Positions 34,016-43,186 of a stretch of DNA of 64,000 bases are shown here, in pieces. Numbering within the stretch: the first letter of the stretch is position 1; every line of letters starts with the position of its first letter. The DNA comes from Bos javanicus. Taxonomy: Eukaryota; Chordata; Mammalia; Artiodactyla; Bovidae. Location: assembly GCF_032452875.1 (NCBI RefSeq), contig NC_083896.1:4774001-4838000 (forward strand), read 5' to 3'. The position numbers were made by a program, and so were the translations under genes. Under the pieces are notes generated by a model. It saw only the letters and a program-made list of their open reading frames with translations. It searched no databases and was not told where the DNA came from.

Positions 34016-34026
34016 TTAAGTACTTA

Positions 34027-34194
34027 AGGAGAAAACTGATTATGTTAAATTTACAAAGGCAGCTTAAAATTTTAAGAGAACTTAAGTACTATAAATGCTG
34101 ATAATTGTTAACATGTTATAGCTTTATTAAATATGATGACAACATTTGTAAGTAAAAACTGAAGCTTAATTTGCTGTATGTCTCAAGGAACTCA
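34027..34194. other. Short unassigned linker
   Basis: AT-rich, nothing recognised. Confidence 0.4.
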
Positions 34195-34360
34195 AACTGG
34201 GGCTCTGTGACAACCTAGAGTGTAGGATGGGGCGGGAGAGAGGTTCAGGAAGGAGGGACATATGTATTCATTTGGCTGATCCATGTTGATCTATGGCAGA
34301 AATCAACACAAAATTGTGAACCAATTATCCTTCAACTAAAAATAAATTAAAAAACTGAAA
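34195..34360 (+). mobile_element. L1 3' end, sense
   Basis: Follows another ruminant L1 3' terminus: ggctctgtgacaacctagag, gggcgggagagaggttcagg, ttgatctatggcagaaatca, tccttcaactaaaaataaat. Confidence 0.85.
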
Positions 34361-34726
34361 GCTTATGAATTAAAAGTTTTTTAAATTTGAATATGAAGAA
34401 AGTATTAATTTCAAATGTTAAAGGAGCTAATTTTTATTTTCCGTGTATAGAATCCACACTCAAGCACCAAAAATATCAAAAACAAAATAAAAATCTCCCA
34501 ATGACAATAATAAATTGTAGTCTTAAGATGCTTATGAATTTTTCTCATTCTGAGTACCAAATTCTTGACTATGATTTAATCAAGTTTTAATAAAATTACC
34601 TATATCTTACAACTTTTAACTTGGAGGACAGAACCTATAATCCAAAATCTGTGATGAAAACTACATATGCTCCCCAATACATACCTTTTATGGCAGAATA
34701 GAAAGAAAAATAAACATTAAAAATAC
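34361..34726. other. Unassigned AT-rich DNA
   Basis: The 67-codon plus-strand frame at 34387-34590 has no recognisable domain. Confidence 0.4.
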
Positions 34727-34888
34727 AGGGAAGTCCTGGATAGTCCAGTAATATTTATTTAAATATTAACATTGTTTAATATTTAAATAACAGGATTCGG
34801 TGATTTCACTGCTGTGACCTGGTTTCCATCCCTGGTCATCGGGAACTAAGATCCCATAAGCTGTACATAATGTGGCCAAACAAAAAAT
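34727..34888 (+). mobile_element. CHR-like SINE, sense, with a hairpin insertion
   Basis: tRNA-derived cetartiodactyl SINE: cagggaagtcctggatagtc, then aggattcggtgatttcactg, tccatccctggtcatcggga, actaagatcccataagctgt, ending tggccaaacaaaaaatg. The head is split between ccagta and aggattcgg by about 40 bp that form a hairpin. Confidence 0.85.
34755..34790. repeat. 15-bp perfect inverted repeat inside the CHR-like SINE
   Basis: ttatttaaatattaa (34755-34769) and its exact complement ttaatatttaaataa (34776-34790) surround the 6-base loop cattgt. Confidence 0.96.
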
Positions 34889-35240
34889 GAAGTAAAAATA
34901 CAGTTATTGCTGAGTGTTATTCTAGGGAACAGGCTGTATTACCAGGTAAATAGTTGTTCATTAAGAAAGCACCTAGATGGGTACTGACATCAGCAAGACG
35001 GCCAAATAAAAAGTCCCTCTCTTGTATCCCGTTTTCAATATCACTTAATATGGTAAACTGTTAGGAAATGCAAATCAAAACCACAGTGAGTTATCTTATC
35101 AATCAAAAAGACAAGAGATAAGGGTTGATGAGGACAAATAGTTAAGGGAAAACTTGTGCACCTTTGGTTAAAATGTAAATGGTAAACCACTTGGAAAACT
35201 GTATGATGATTCCTCAAAAAATTAAAAATAGAACTACCAT

Positions 35241-35818
35241 TGACGAGGAATCCACTCCAGTATCCTTGCCTGGAAAATCTTATGGACAGAGGAGCCTGGT
35301 GGGGTGTAGTCCACGGGGTTGCAAAGAGTCGGGCATGACTGAGCGACTAACACTTACTTACTTACTTATTGAAGAAGAAAAGTTAAATTTTACCTAACCT
35401 CCTTCTCCTTCTGCCTCTGTAACTCAGCTTGCCCCTTGCAAAGTCTAGATCACGTAGGTCACGTAGTCTCAGAAAGTGGGGACTTGCAATACTAGGAACT
35501 GGACTTTACTCACTCACCCTTGTCCTGCTCTTTGCAGTCACCCAGCCCCTGCAATCCTGCTTAATCATGCCTGTCCAGGTCAGACATCCCCCTCCCCATG
35601 TTGACCATTGTTCCTGCACGTGAAACTGTTTAGTTTAAACCAGCCTATTAGCAGCTAGTGTTGCCCACTACAGTCTGTCTATAAAAACTCTGTAACCCCT
35701 TTGTTTGAGGCTCAGAGCTTGCAGTGTTAACTCCTCTGGGCCTGACGGAGTAATAAACCTGAGTTCTCCAACTCTCCGAGTGTGGTGCTTGGTTTCTCGA
35801 GTACTGGTTTCTGCAACA
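35241..35818 (+). mobile_element. Solo LTR of an endogenous retrovirus, sense
   Basis: Begins TG and ends CA, with an exact 4-bp TSD ccat (35237-35240 and 35819-35822), the length typical of gammaretrovirus-like elements. A TATA box lies at 35680-35689 and AATAAA at 35752-35757, giving a normal U3-R-U5 order. A SINE sits near its 5' end. No internal retroviral region adjoins it, so it is a recombination product (solo LTR). Without the SINE it is about 455 bp. Open frames inside it are chance. Confidence 0.85.
35251..35364 (+). mobile_element. BovA SINE fragment, sense, nested at the LTR start
   Basis: BovB-derived tail from atccactccagtatccttgc to gactgagcgactaacactta, then a (CTTA)n tail. 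The first ten LTR bases, tgacgaggaa (35241-35250), recur as tgaagaagaa after it (35369-35378; 8 of 10), consistent with its TSD. Confidence 0.88.
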
Positions 35819-36450
35819 CCATGTGATCCAGCAATTTCAAGTCTGTGTATATATCAAAGGAAATGAAATTACTAGCACTATACATCTGTATCCTCATGTT
35901 CATTGAAGTATTATTCACGATAATCAAGACATGAAGACTACCTAAGTTTCCATCAACAAATTAAAGTGGTATACATATACAGTGGGACTTTATTTAGTCA
36001 TAAAAAGAAGGAAATCCTACTATTTGCAACAAATGTATTATGAAATAAGTCAAAGAAAGATAAATACTGTGTGATCTCACTAACATGTGGTTTTCTTCAA
36101 AGCCGAACTTGCAGAATTAGAGAGCAAGTAGAGTGGTGGTTTTCTGGGGCTGAGGTGGAAAGGAAATGGAGACATTGGTCAATGGGTAGAAACTTCCAAT
36201 GATAAGTTCTGGGGATCTAATGTACACCATGGAGCCTATAATTAATAATTTTGGATTATAGATGTGAGAGTTGATAGGAGAGTACATCTTAAATATTCTT
36301 GCTGGGGGGAAAAAAAAACTAGCAGTTATGTGGCGTGATGGATGTACTAACTAACCTTTGTGGTAATCATTTCACATCAAATCACTACAGTGTGCCTTAA
36401 ACTCACTCTATGTTATAATGTCAATTTTTTGTCAATACAGCTTCAGGGGA

Positions 36451-36651
36451 GGGAGACAAAATACACCTAGATGGATTGCTTCTTATTTATACAAAGTGAT
36501 TATTTGTATATTATTATTTATCCTGCCCTGTCTCCTACAAAGCGTGAAAGGGACTAGTGGCAGCAGAAATCAACAAATTATCGAATATAGCAAATATCAG
36601 ACATTTAGAGGATAAGGGATAAAGAAGGATAGATGGAGCACCTCAGGTATG
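36451..36651. other. Unassigned linker
   Basis: Nothing recognised. Confidence 0.4.
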
Positions 36652-36664
36652 GCTGTGAGGAAGT

Positions 36665-36871
36665 GAAGTGAAGTCGCTCAGTCGTGTCCGACTCTTTGCG
36701 ACCCCATAGACAGTACCCAACCAGGCTTCTCCATCCATGAGATTTTCCAGGCAAGAATACTGGAGTGGGTTGCCATTTCCTTCTCCAGGGGATCTTCCCA
36801 ACCCAGGGATCGAACCTGGGTCTCCCTCATTGTAGGCTTTACCGTCTGAGCCACCGGGGAAGTCCTAAGTA
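36665..36871 (-). mobile_element. Bov-tA SINE, antisense
   Basis: Inverted tail and head ending gccaccggggaagtcc. A likely TSD is gctgtgaggaagt / gccatgaagaagt (36652-36664 and 36872-36884; 10 of 13). Confidence 0.93.
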
Positions 36872-36908
36872 GCCATGAAGAAGTTATCTATGACAATGTT
36901 GGACAAGA

Positions 36909-37114
36909 GGCTTCCTAGGTGGCGCAGGTGGTATAGAACCTACCTGCCAATGCCGAAGCTGTAAGAGCAAGATCCCCTGGAGGTGGGCATGGCAACCCAC
37001 TCCACTATTCTCGCCTAGAGAATCCCATGGACAGACGAGCCTGGAGGGCTACAGTCCGTGGGGGATCACAAACAGCTGAACACGACTGAAGCGACTTAGC
37101 AAGACACAGCACAG
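36909..37114 (+). mobile_element. Bov-tA SINE, sense
   Basis: Diverged head (ggcttcctaggtggcgcagg) lacking part of its B-box region, then the BovB tail. The TSD gttggacaaga / gttgcacaaga (36898-36908 and 37115-37125) matches at 10 of 11. Confidence 0.94.
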
Positions 37115-37125
37115 GTTGCACAAGA

Positions 37126-38008
37126 CACTGCAGCAGGTATGGCCAAGAGTCCAAAGGACTGAGTTGCTTGATGATTCAATTTTAAGTTATGACTTGTTCA
37201 CCAAATTAGTCTAGTCAATGACTCTGAGGTCTAGAGGAAAGGGGAAATATTTTGTGCTTAGGGATATAAAAGTAGAGAGAAGAAAACAACCAAAAAGTAT
37301 AAAATTGAGAATTCAGTGGAAAAAGGAATTTGATCATGATATTATAATATATTGCAATCCATGCAAGATATTGGGGAGGTTGGCTAGATTTTCCACAAGA
37401 AAAGGAATGAGAACTCAAGGCAGTTTGTATTTAAAGACCAGATGGACAACAGATAACTGGAGGACTTAATGACATTCAGGTGACAAACACATGAATTACT
37501 TTTACATGTAATAAAATATAAAGGATATACACTGGACCCTTCCTCTTCACCAAAGAAGTGGTGAGAATACTTTTGAGTACATTCAAGAAAATTCCTGTAC
37601 TGGCCCACACTGTAATTTCCCGGTCTGGTTCAGGCCCTTGATACATTTCTGCTGATAGCCTATGAAATCTGCCGTGGTCACATATCTGTCTTGAAAAATT
37701 GCCAGGGAAGCTCTTCTGCTCACTCTCTCAAGCTATGTTCCCTGTGTGTAGATCTATAGTTCTTCCCTTGGTTTGGCAACTGACTTTTTCTCCTTTGTCT
37801 AGGTAACTCCTATCTCTGCTTGTTACCCTAATTTCAGTGTTATCTGGGACTTTGGGTGCAAATACTCTATTAGAAAGCCTTCATCAAAGTGCTGCCCCTT
37901 GCCTATTTTCACTCCACTGAGAGATAGGGTAAAAGCATCATTTTTATGTTTCAGAGCCATATCTTCTTTGTGTTCCTTATGGTTTTCTCTTTGCCTTCTC
38001 CTCAGATG
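37126..38008. other. Unassigned DNA
   Basis: No gene or nameable repeat. 37600-37990 is less AT-rich than its surroundings, and I see no domain in any frame. Confidence 0.4.
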
Positions 38009-38219
38009 GTGGTGGTTTAGTCATTAAGTCACGTCTGACTCTTTTTATGACCTCATGGATTGTAGCTCACCAGGCTCCTCTGTCCATGGGATTTCCTTGG
38101 CAAGAATATTAGAGTGGGTTGCCATTTCCTTTTCCAGGGGATTTTCCTGACCTGGGGATCGAACTCTTGTCTCCTGTATTGCAGGTAGATTCTTTTACCA
38201 CTGAGCCACCAAGGCTTCC
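38009..38219 (-). mobile_element. Bov-tA type SINE, antisense
   Basis: Inverted tail from gtggtttagtcattaagtca and inverted head ending ccaccaaggcttcc. Diverged. Confidence 0.93.
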
Positions 38220-38367
38220 AGAGCTCTATAAATTTTGCTTACATCATATTTGTAACTATAACTATAAACTCGGGGCAGAACTGGTCAAACTGAAAAATTG
38301 AACCCTCAAAAATACATAGAAATATTTGTCATAAATTTTCAGAATCATCATTTCTATAAATAAGCAG
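38220..38367. other. Unassigned linker
   Basis: Nothing recognised. Confidence 0.4.
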
Positions 38368-38846
38368 TGTAACAAGTAGGACCCTCTGTGGCCCTCCTGG
38401 GACAGACCCCTCCCCCATATACTCAACCTTAGCTCCTCAATGTTAGCTCCTCTCTGAAGTGCCAAGATAATAGTATTTGATGCACATTTCCTGAGTTGTT
38501 TTACAGACTTTAAAATCCCTCACCAAATGGAAGGTGTTAACCACTTGATGACTTGATGACCATGAGCACATAGCCCCAGGCCTCCTGGAGCCTAAGGACT
38601 GATAATATCAACCCCTGTGACAATGCCCTTTTCCCGCCAATCAGAACTGTGCACAAGCAACCACAAACCCTGCCACCTTCTTGGCATTTAAAAATGCTTT
38701 GCTGAACCAAAACCCTTTAGAGAGCTCAAGATTTTTTAGAGCCTGAAACACCTGTCCCCGTGCTTGGCCCCGCAGTAGACATTGCTCTGCTCTGAACTCC
38801 TGTGTTTCAGTTGTTTGGCCTCAGTGTCCTCACGCTTGCACTAACA
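38368..38846 (+). mobile_element. Solo LTR, class I-like, sense
   Basis: Starts TGTAAC and ends TAACA, about 479 bp. A CCAAT box (38634-38644) precedes a degraded TATA-like catttaaaaatg (38685-38696). The C-rich U3 start (agacccctcccccata) and the end (tgtgtttcagttgtttggcc) look like a mammalian class I ERV LTR. No clear TSD remains. No internal retroviral sequence flanks it. Confidence 0.7.
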
Positions 38847-38969
38847 AAAGTATTTTTAAATGTCCTCCATTCAGAGGCTTCTAGCTAGAAAGCAGCAGTC
38901 TGGAAGAGTCAGCCATTTGTTTTCTAACCTTAGCTACTCCCACCAAGTTGCCCTACTGCTGTGTTGTCT

Positions 38970-39168
38970 GTGCTGTGCTCAGTGGTGTCTGGCTCTTTGC
39001 AACCCCATGAACCTGTCAGGGCCCTCTGTCCACGGGATTTTCCAGGCAGGAATATTGGAATGGGTTGCCATTTCCTCCTCCAGATTATCTTCCTGACCCA
39101 GGATCAAACCTCCATATCCAGCATCTCCTGCATTGGCAAGCAAATTCTTTACCACTGAGCCACCTGGG
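38970..39168 (-). mobile_element. Bov-tA SINE, antisense
   Basis: Inverted tail and head, ending gagccacctgggagaag. A small duplication-like stretch (tccatatccagcatctcctg) sits in the head. Confidence 0.93.
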
Positions 39169-40028
39169 AGAAGAGGGCCAAGTCACCCTAGCTCACAATC
39201 ATTAGTATTTATCTTGCAGATGAAAAATGTGAGGCAAATCAGCAGGGTTCCCTATTAAAACCAGAGGCAAAAATAGAAAATGTCATTAGAATAGAAACTT
39301 CTACAGAATTGTCAGCTAGCAACTACTCTTTAATTGTTAAAAAAAGAAAATCTGAATTGTAAGAGTAATCAGTTATTGGTATCTTTCACCTTTTGTATAA
39401 GAAATTCAACTAGCTGTGGAAAAAGGTGGAGATGACCTTGCAGGCTGAGTTATTATTGAGAAAGAATCACAGATGGAGAGAGAGCCCCTCCCCCTTCCTC
39501 ATCCTCAGTGAACAAAAAACCAGCAGAATTTCCCTGGTGGAATGAAGTCTCTTGTTTAATTAGACTAACAGACTTCTTACTAGTATGGACTTTATTCCCC
39601 TTTCTGGAAGAACTTTAAGTTATTTCAAATAATTTAACAAATCACTTGTTGATTTAAACCAATTAAGAGAGTATATTTTTCTAAAGAATGAGCTTAAACC
39701 AGCTGCATAAGAAGTATTGTCTTGCAAAAAGAACCTAAAGAATGAGAATACATTTTCCCCTCAGTTACTGACTCTAATCAAATCAAGTTCCTGTATCCAA
39801 CACTCACAGTTATATGGTGATTAAAATACCTGTGGGTGCTGCCTTGATTATTTATCATTAGTTTTGGGGCCTTTCATGTCTTAATAAAAGAAAGATTCCC
39901 AATGTCCTTTTCTCTTATGTAAAAAAAAGTATGAGAGTGGATGGAGTAATATTCGTATCTTTGTCTCTTCATCTACCTTGCACTATTTCCAGTTCCCATA
40001 GGTAAGAGATTTCATAAGTATAATATAA
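39169..40028. other. Unassigned non-coding DNA
   Basis: No gene or nameable repeat recognised. Confidence 0.45.
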
Positions 40029-40036
40029 TCTTAGTT

Positions 40037-40238
40037 TGTCCTGTTAGGTAGGTAGAATGGGGAAAAGGAGTCCAAAATGGAGGTGGCTAAAAGACAAGGA
40101 AGGGAAAAGCCAGCGAAAATAGAACAAAGGAAGGTCCGAGGACCGGAGTGAGGACCTCAGGTGAAAGAAGCAACACTCCTGGCTGGTCCAGTTTACATCG
40201 AACAGGCCCAGGGAGAGAAAAACATATAAAAAGAGGAG

Positions 40239-40277
<39 letters not shown>

Positions 40278-40441
40278 GCGCTGGGACGCTGTTTTCGTGT
40301 CTTTGGATCCACGTGCCCTCACGCCTCAAAGATGGATTTTCCTGCTATCTTCTAAATAAAATAGAGCTATAACACTGAGCTGTAACACTGATTTGTCTAA
40401 GAGCTATAACACGGTCTTTTCGAGACGCGAGAGCTGTGACA
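40037..40441 (+). mobile_element. CpG-rich LTR with an internal (CT)n, sense
   Basis: Starts TGTCCTG and has a TATA box (tataaaaag at 40225-40233), a 32-bp (CT)n tract at 40244-40275 just downstream, and AATAAA at 40355-40360. A CpG-rich U5-like part follows. The boundary at gctgtgaca (40441) is chosen because tcttagtt occurs immediately before the TG (40029-40036) and immediately after the CA (40442-40449). An 8-bp TSD is longer than retroviral norms, and CpG-rich sequence continues to about 40507, so the right edge is uncertain. Confidence 0.7.
40244..40275 (+). repeat. (CT)n microsatellite in the LTR
   Basis: Uninterrupted run of 16 TC units between the TATA box and poly(A) signal. Confidence 0.97.
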
Positions 40442-40507
40442 TCTTAGTTGTGACCAGACAAAAACCGAGGAGCGTACACTCGCGTGAGAGTCCTAAGGGA
40501 AGCAAAA
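40442..40507. other. CpG-rich tail after the LTR
   Basis: Contains accgaggagcgtacactcgc. It is either the true end of the LTR or a remnant of adjoining retroviral sequence. Confidence 0.4.
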
Positions 40508-40805
40508 AATATACATGTGTATCTACTATATGTCTACTACTAAGCACTTTTACATACATTGTTTTTTAACTTCTCTGCAAGACATGTTTACAGGTTATGA
40601 AACCAATGCTAAATGAAATTAAACAATTACTTGCCTAATAACTTGAAATGGAGTATATCCTATAGAAATACTGAATCACATTGTTGTACATCTGAAACTA
40701 ATATAGTATTATAAATCAACTATACTTCAACTAAAAAAAAAACACAATTATTTGCCAAAGGTTAAGTGGCTAATGCAGGACTGAATTAGGATTTAGAACT
40801 TGATC
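40508..40805 (-). repeat. MIR SINE, antisense, split by an L1 end
   Basis: Left part has taagcacttttacatacatt and gttatgaaaccaatgctaaa; right part continues tatttgccaaaggttaagtg, then aggatttagaact. The L1 at 40638-40743 interrupts it. Confidence 0.75.
40638..40743 (+). mobile_element. L1 3' end, sense, inside an MIR
   Basis: Very short (about 105 bp) L1 3' terminus: attgttgtacatctgaaact, aaatcaactatacttcaact, then poly(A). Its TSD is acaattacttgcc / acaattatttgcc (40623-40635 and 40744-40756; 12 of 13), made of MIR sequence. Confidence 0.9.
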
Positions 40806-41312
40806 TTTCCTTGGATAGCTTGATAGGTTATTGAATTGGAATTTTCTTAAGGAGAGAAACAGGATGATGTTTTTACTGTACATTGAAGTACACAAAAAGT
40901 AATCAGTTAATTGTTGTACAATAAATCCCAAGTCATTACTCTTTTTGTTCCCCTTAGCCACCTCCTTTTGTTCCTAATCTGGCTTCTGACATCCAGTAGC
41001 AATCCTGTGTAGAGTGAGAGTTATAACATTTAGCATGAAGATTTGTGAAAGTACCAAGTAGCATATTTCAAGAAATGCCACTTGAAGCAGTTAAATCCCT
41101 GAGGATTCAATATATCACTTAAGTTCATTACGGGAAGTGACAAGTGACAACCGAGAGCATACAATTGAGAGGCAGGTCAAACACAATGATATTCGAGTTC
41201 AGGAACAATTGTCTACGCTGATGAGATCTCTACCCACTGTCCTCATTTATATTGGCTACTTATCAATTAACATTGACTACTAAATGCTAATGGAGTTGAA
41301 TGCCTAAAGATG
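40806..41312. other. Unassigned non-coding DNA
   Basis: No gene or repeat recognised. Confidence 0.45.
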
Positions 41313-41323
41313 CCTGTCATTGG

Positions 41324-41562
41324 GATATCGTGTGTGTGTGTGCGCGCGCACATGCTCCATCTCTCAGTTGCGTAGGACTCTTTGCAACTGTATGGACTGT
41401 AGCTTGCCAGGCTCCTCTGTCCATGGGATTTTCCAGGTAAGAATATTGGGGTGGGTTGCCATTTCCTCCAGATTATCTTTCTGACTCAAAGATGAAACCT
41501 GTGTCTCCTATGTCTCCTGCCTTGGCAGGCAGCTTCTTTACCAAGGAACCACCTGGGAAGCC
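41324..41562 (-). mobile_element. Bov-tA SINE, antisense, with a (GT)n/(GC)n tail
   Basis: Tail end carries tgtgtgtgtgtgcgcgcgca (41331-41350), then the inverted SINE ending cacctgggaagccc. The exact TSD cctgtcattgg lies at 41313-41323 and 41563-41573. Confidence 0.96.
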
Positions 41563-41639
41563 CCTGTCATTGGATTGTGTATTACTAAAACAATGACGTT
41601 ATATAAACACTTGAAAAATGCATTCCTAGAGCTGAGGTA

Positions 41640-41752
41640 ACCCACTCCAGTGTTCTTGCCTAGAGAATCCCAGGGACAGGGGAGCCTGGTGGGCTGCCAT
41701 CTATGGGGTCGCACAGAGTCGGACATGACTGAAGCGACTTAGCAGCAGCAGC
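41640..41752 (+). mobile_element. Half BovA2 SINE, sense
   Basis: Only the second unit of BovA2 (acccactccagtgttcttgc to agcgacttagcagcagcagc). An exact 12-bp TSD, agagctgaggta (41628-41639 and 41753-41764), shows that it inserted already 5'-truncated. Confidence 0.97.
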
Positions 41753-41764
41753 AGAGCTGAGGTA

Positions 41765-42244
41765 GCCTCATTATTTCTAGATATTATTTTCTCCTTTATT
41801 TTGCTTTCTTCACAAGGGATAACCAACTTATCCTGTGGAATGAGCAGAGACAAATCCAATTACAACTCAGCAAGCAACATACAAAAATTTGGATATTCTT
41901 CCAGCCTTGTATTGCTGATAGAGATGTGTGTGGTTTCTTTTAGCTAATTGACAGCACAGGGCCAGACCACTTTATGCCAAATTATAGAGCTTTCCACAAC
42001 AGCTTTTGGCAGCAATGCTAAAGAATTCACATTGGAAAATTTATAATTCACTCTAGCTCCATGCATTTGCTGTATAATTTTTCTGTCTTAGTATTATTTT
42101 GGATTTGACAGTGAGGGAAAGGATTGGTGAGGGTTCCTGAAAAAGCATTTCCATGAGAATAGTTTGCATCTTTCTAAGTTTCATGTTAAGTGCATGGAGA
42201 GTTTAAGATCTTAGTAGCCTAGCTGTGAATATTATATAATCTGT
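41765..42244. other. Unassigned non-coding DNA
   Basis: No gene or repeat recognised. Confidence 0.45.
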
Positions 42245-42254
42245 AGATACTACT

Positions 42255-42527
42255 TGGAGAAGGCAATGGCACCCCACTCCAGTATTCTCGCCTGGAAAAT
42301 CCCATGGACGGAGGAGCCTGGTGGGCTGCAGTCCAGGGGTCGCTGAGTCAGACACAACTGAGCGACTTCACTTTCACTTTTCACTTTCATGCATTGGAGA
42401 AGGAAATGGCAACCCACTCCAGTGTTCTTGCCTGGAGAATCCCAGGGACAGGGGAGCCTGGTGGGCTGCCGTCTATGGGGTCGTGCAGAGTCGGACACGA
42501 CTGAAGCGACTTAGCAGCAGCAGCAGC
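42255..42527 (+). mobile_element. BovA2 dimeric SINE, sense
   Basis: Both units with the cttttcactttcatgcattg linker and a (CAG)n end. The TSD agatactact / agatactatt (42245-42254 and 42528-42537) matches at 9 of 10. Confidence 0.97.
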
Positions 42528-42537
42528 AGATACTATT

Positions 42538-43185
42538 GGCACAGAAAGTGAATCATTTTTCACTAAAATGCAATGACTAATAAACGTTTGGGAATACTTC
42601 CACTTACTTATAAAAGAATGTACATTTCACAAAGACCTCAGACCATGCAGATTACACCTAGACAATAAGGTTTCCCCACCCCCTAGGTGATACCACTGGT
42701 GTTTCTGTTAAGTACAAAAGGAAAATTGACTGTCTTTTCCAAGGCAATTGGTGATAGGGCTACAGTTACCTTGTATTTCTTTTCATTTTCAAAATAGCCA
42801 GAACCAAAGGGACAGCCTGACCAGTTAACCTGCCTGCCCAGTTACAGGGCCATGGTGATCACATATCTTTGGGGATGCCTCTGCCTCCCCAAATCCATTC
42901 AGCAAAGGTACCATCTTGTAAGGGGGATGACATTAGACAATGGCAGTCATTATAAGACAAATGCAGGTATCAGGAATTGGAAACACTTTGCTGTCAGCTT
43001 CCTGGCTCAGAATGTTCTCAAGCTTATGATTATCTCACAGCTGCAAACCTTGGAAGATACTGCTCTTTAGTTTTGCATAGCTAGGGTTTCTTCTCTAGAG
43101 TATCAAAGACTGGATGCCTGCCAAATTTCTCCTCTACAGTCATGTCAGTCTGTCCAAGTGAAAAAAGAAAAAATGGAAATGTCAC
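42538..43185. other. Unassigned non-coding DNA
   Basis: No gene or repeat; the 72-codon plus-strand frame at 42852-43070 shows no domain. Confidence 0.45.
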
Positions 43186-43186
43186 A

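Larger units (their letters stand above)
35040..36450 (+). mobile_element. L1 3' UTR, sense, split by an LTR
   Basis: Left part: gaaatgcaaatcaaaaccac, aatggtaaaccacttggaaa, attaaaaatagaactaccat. Right part resumes at 35823 with gtgatccagcaatttcaagt and runs through the usual L1 3' UTR (gttcattgaagtattattca; ataatcaagacatgaagact) to about 36450. Joining the two sides across the LTR restores the family order without a gap. Subfamily not assigned. Confidence 0.85.

Noticed and set aside
35429..35623. 64-codon Arg/Ser-rich plus-strand frame inside the solo LTR
   Set aside because: It lies in the LTR promoter region, with no retroviral gene expected there and no domain.
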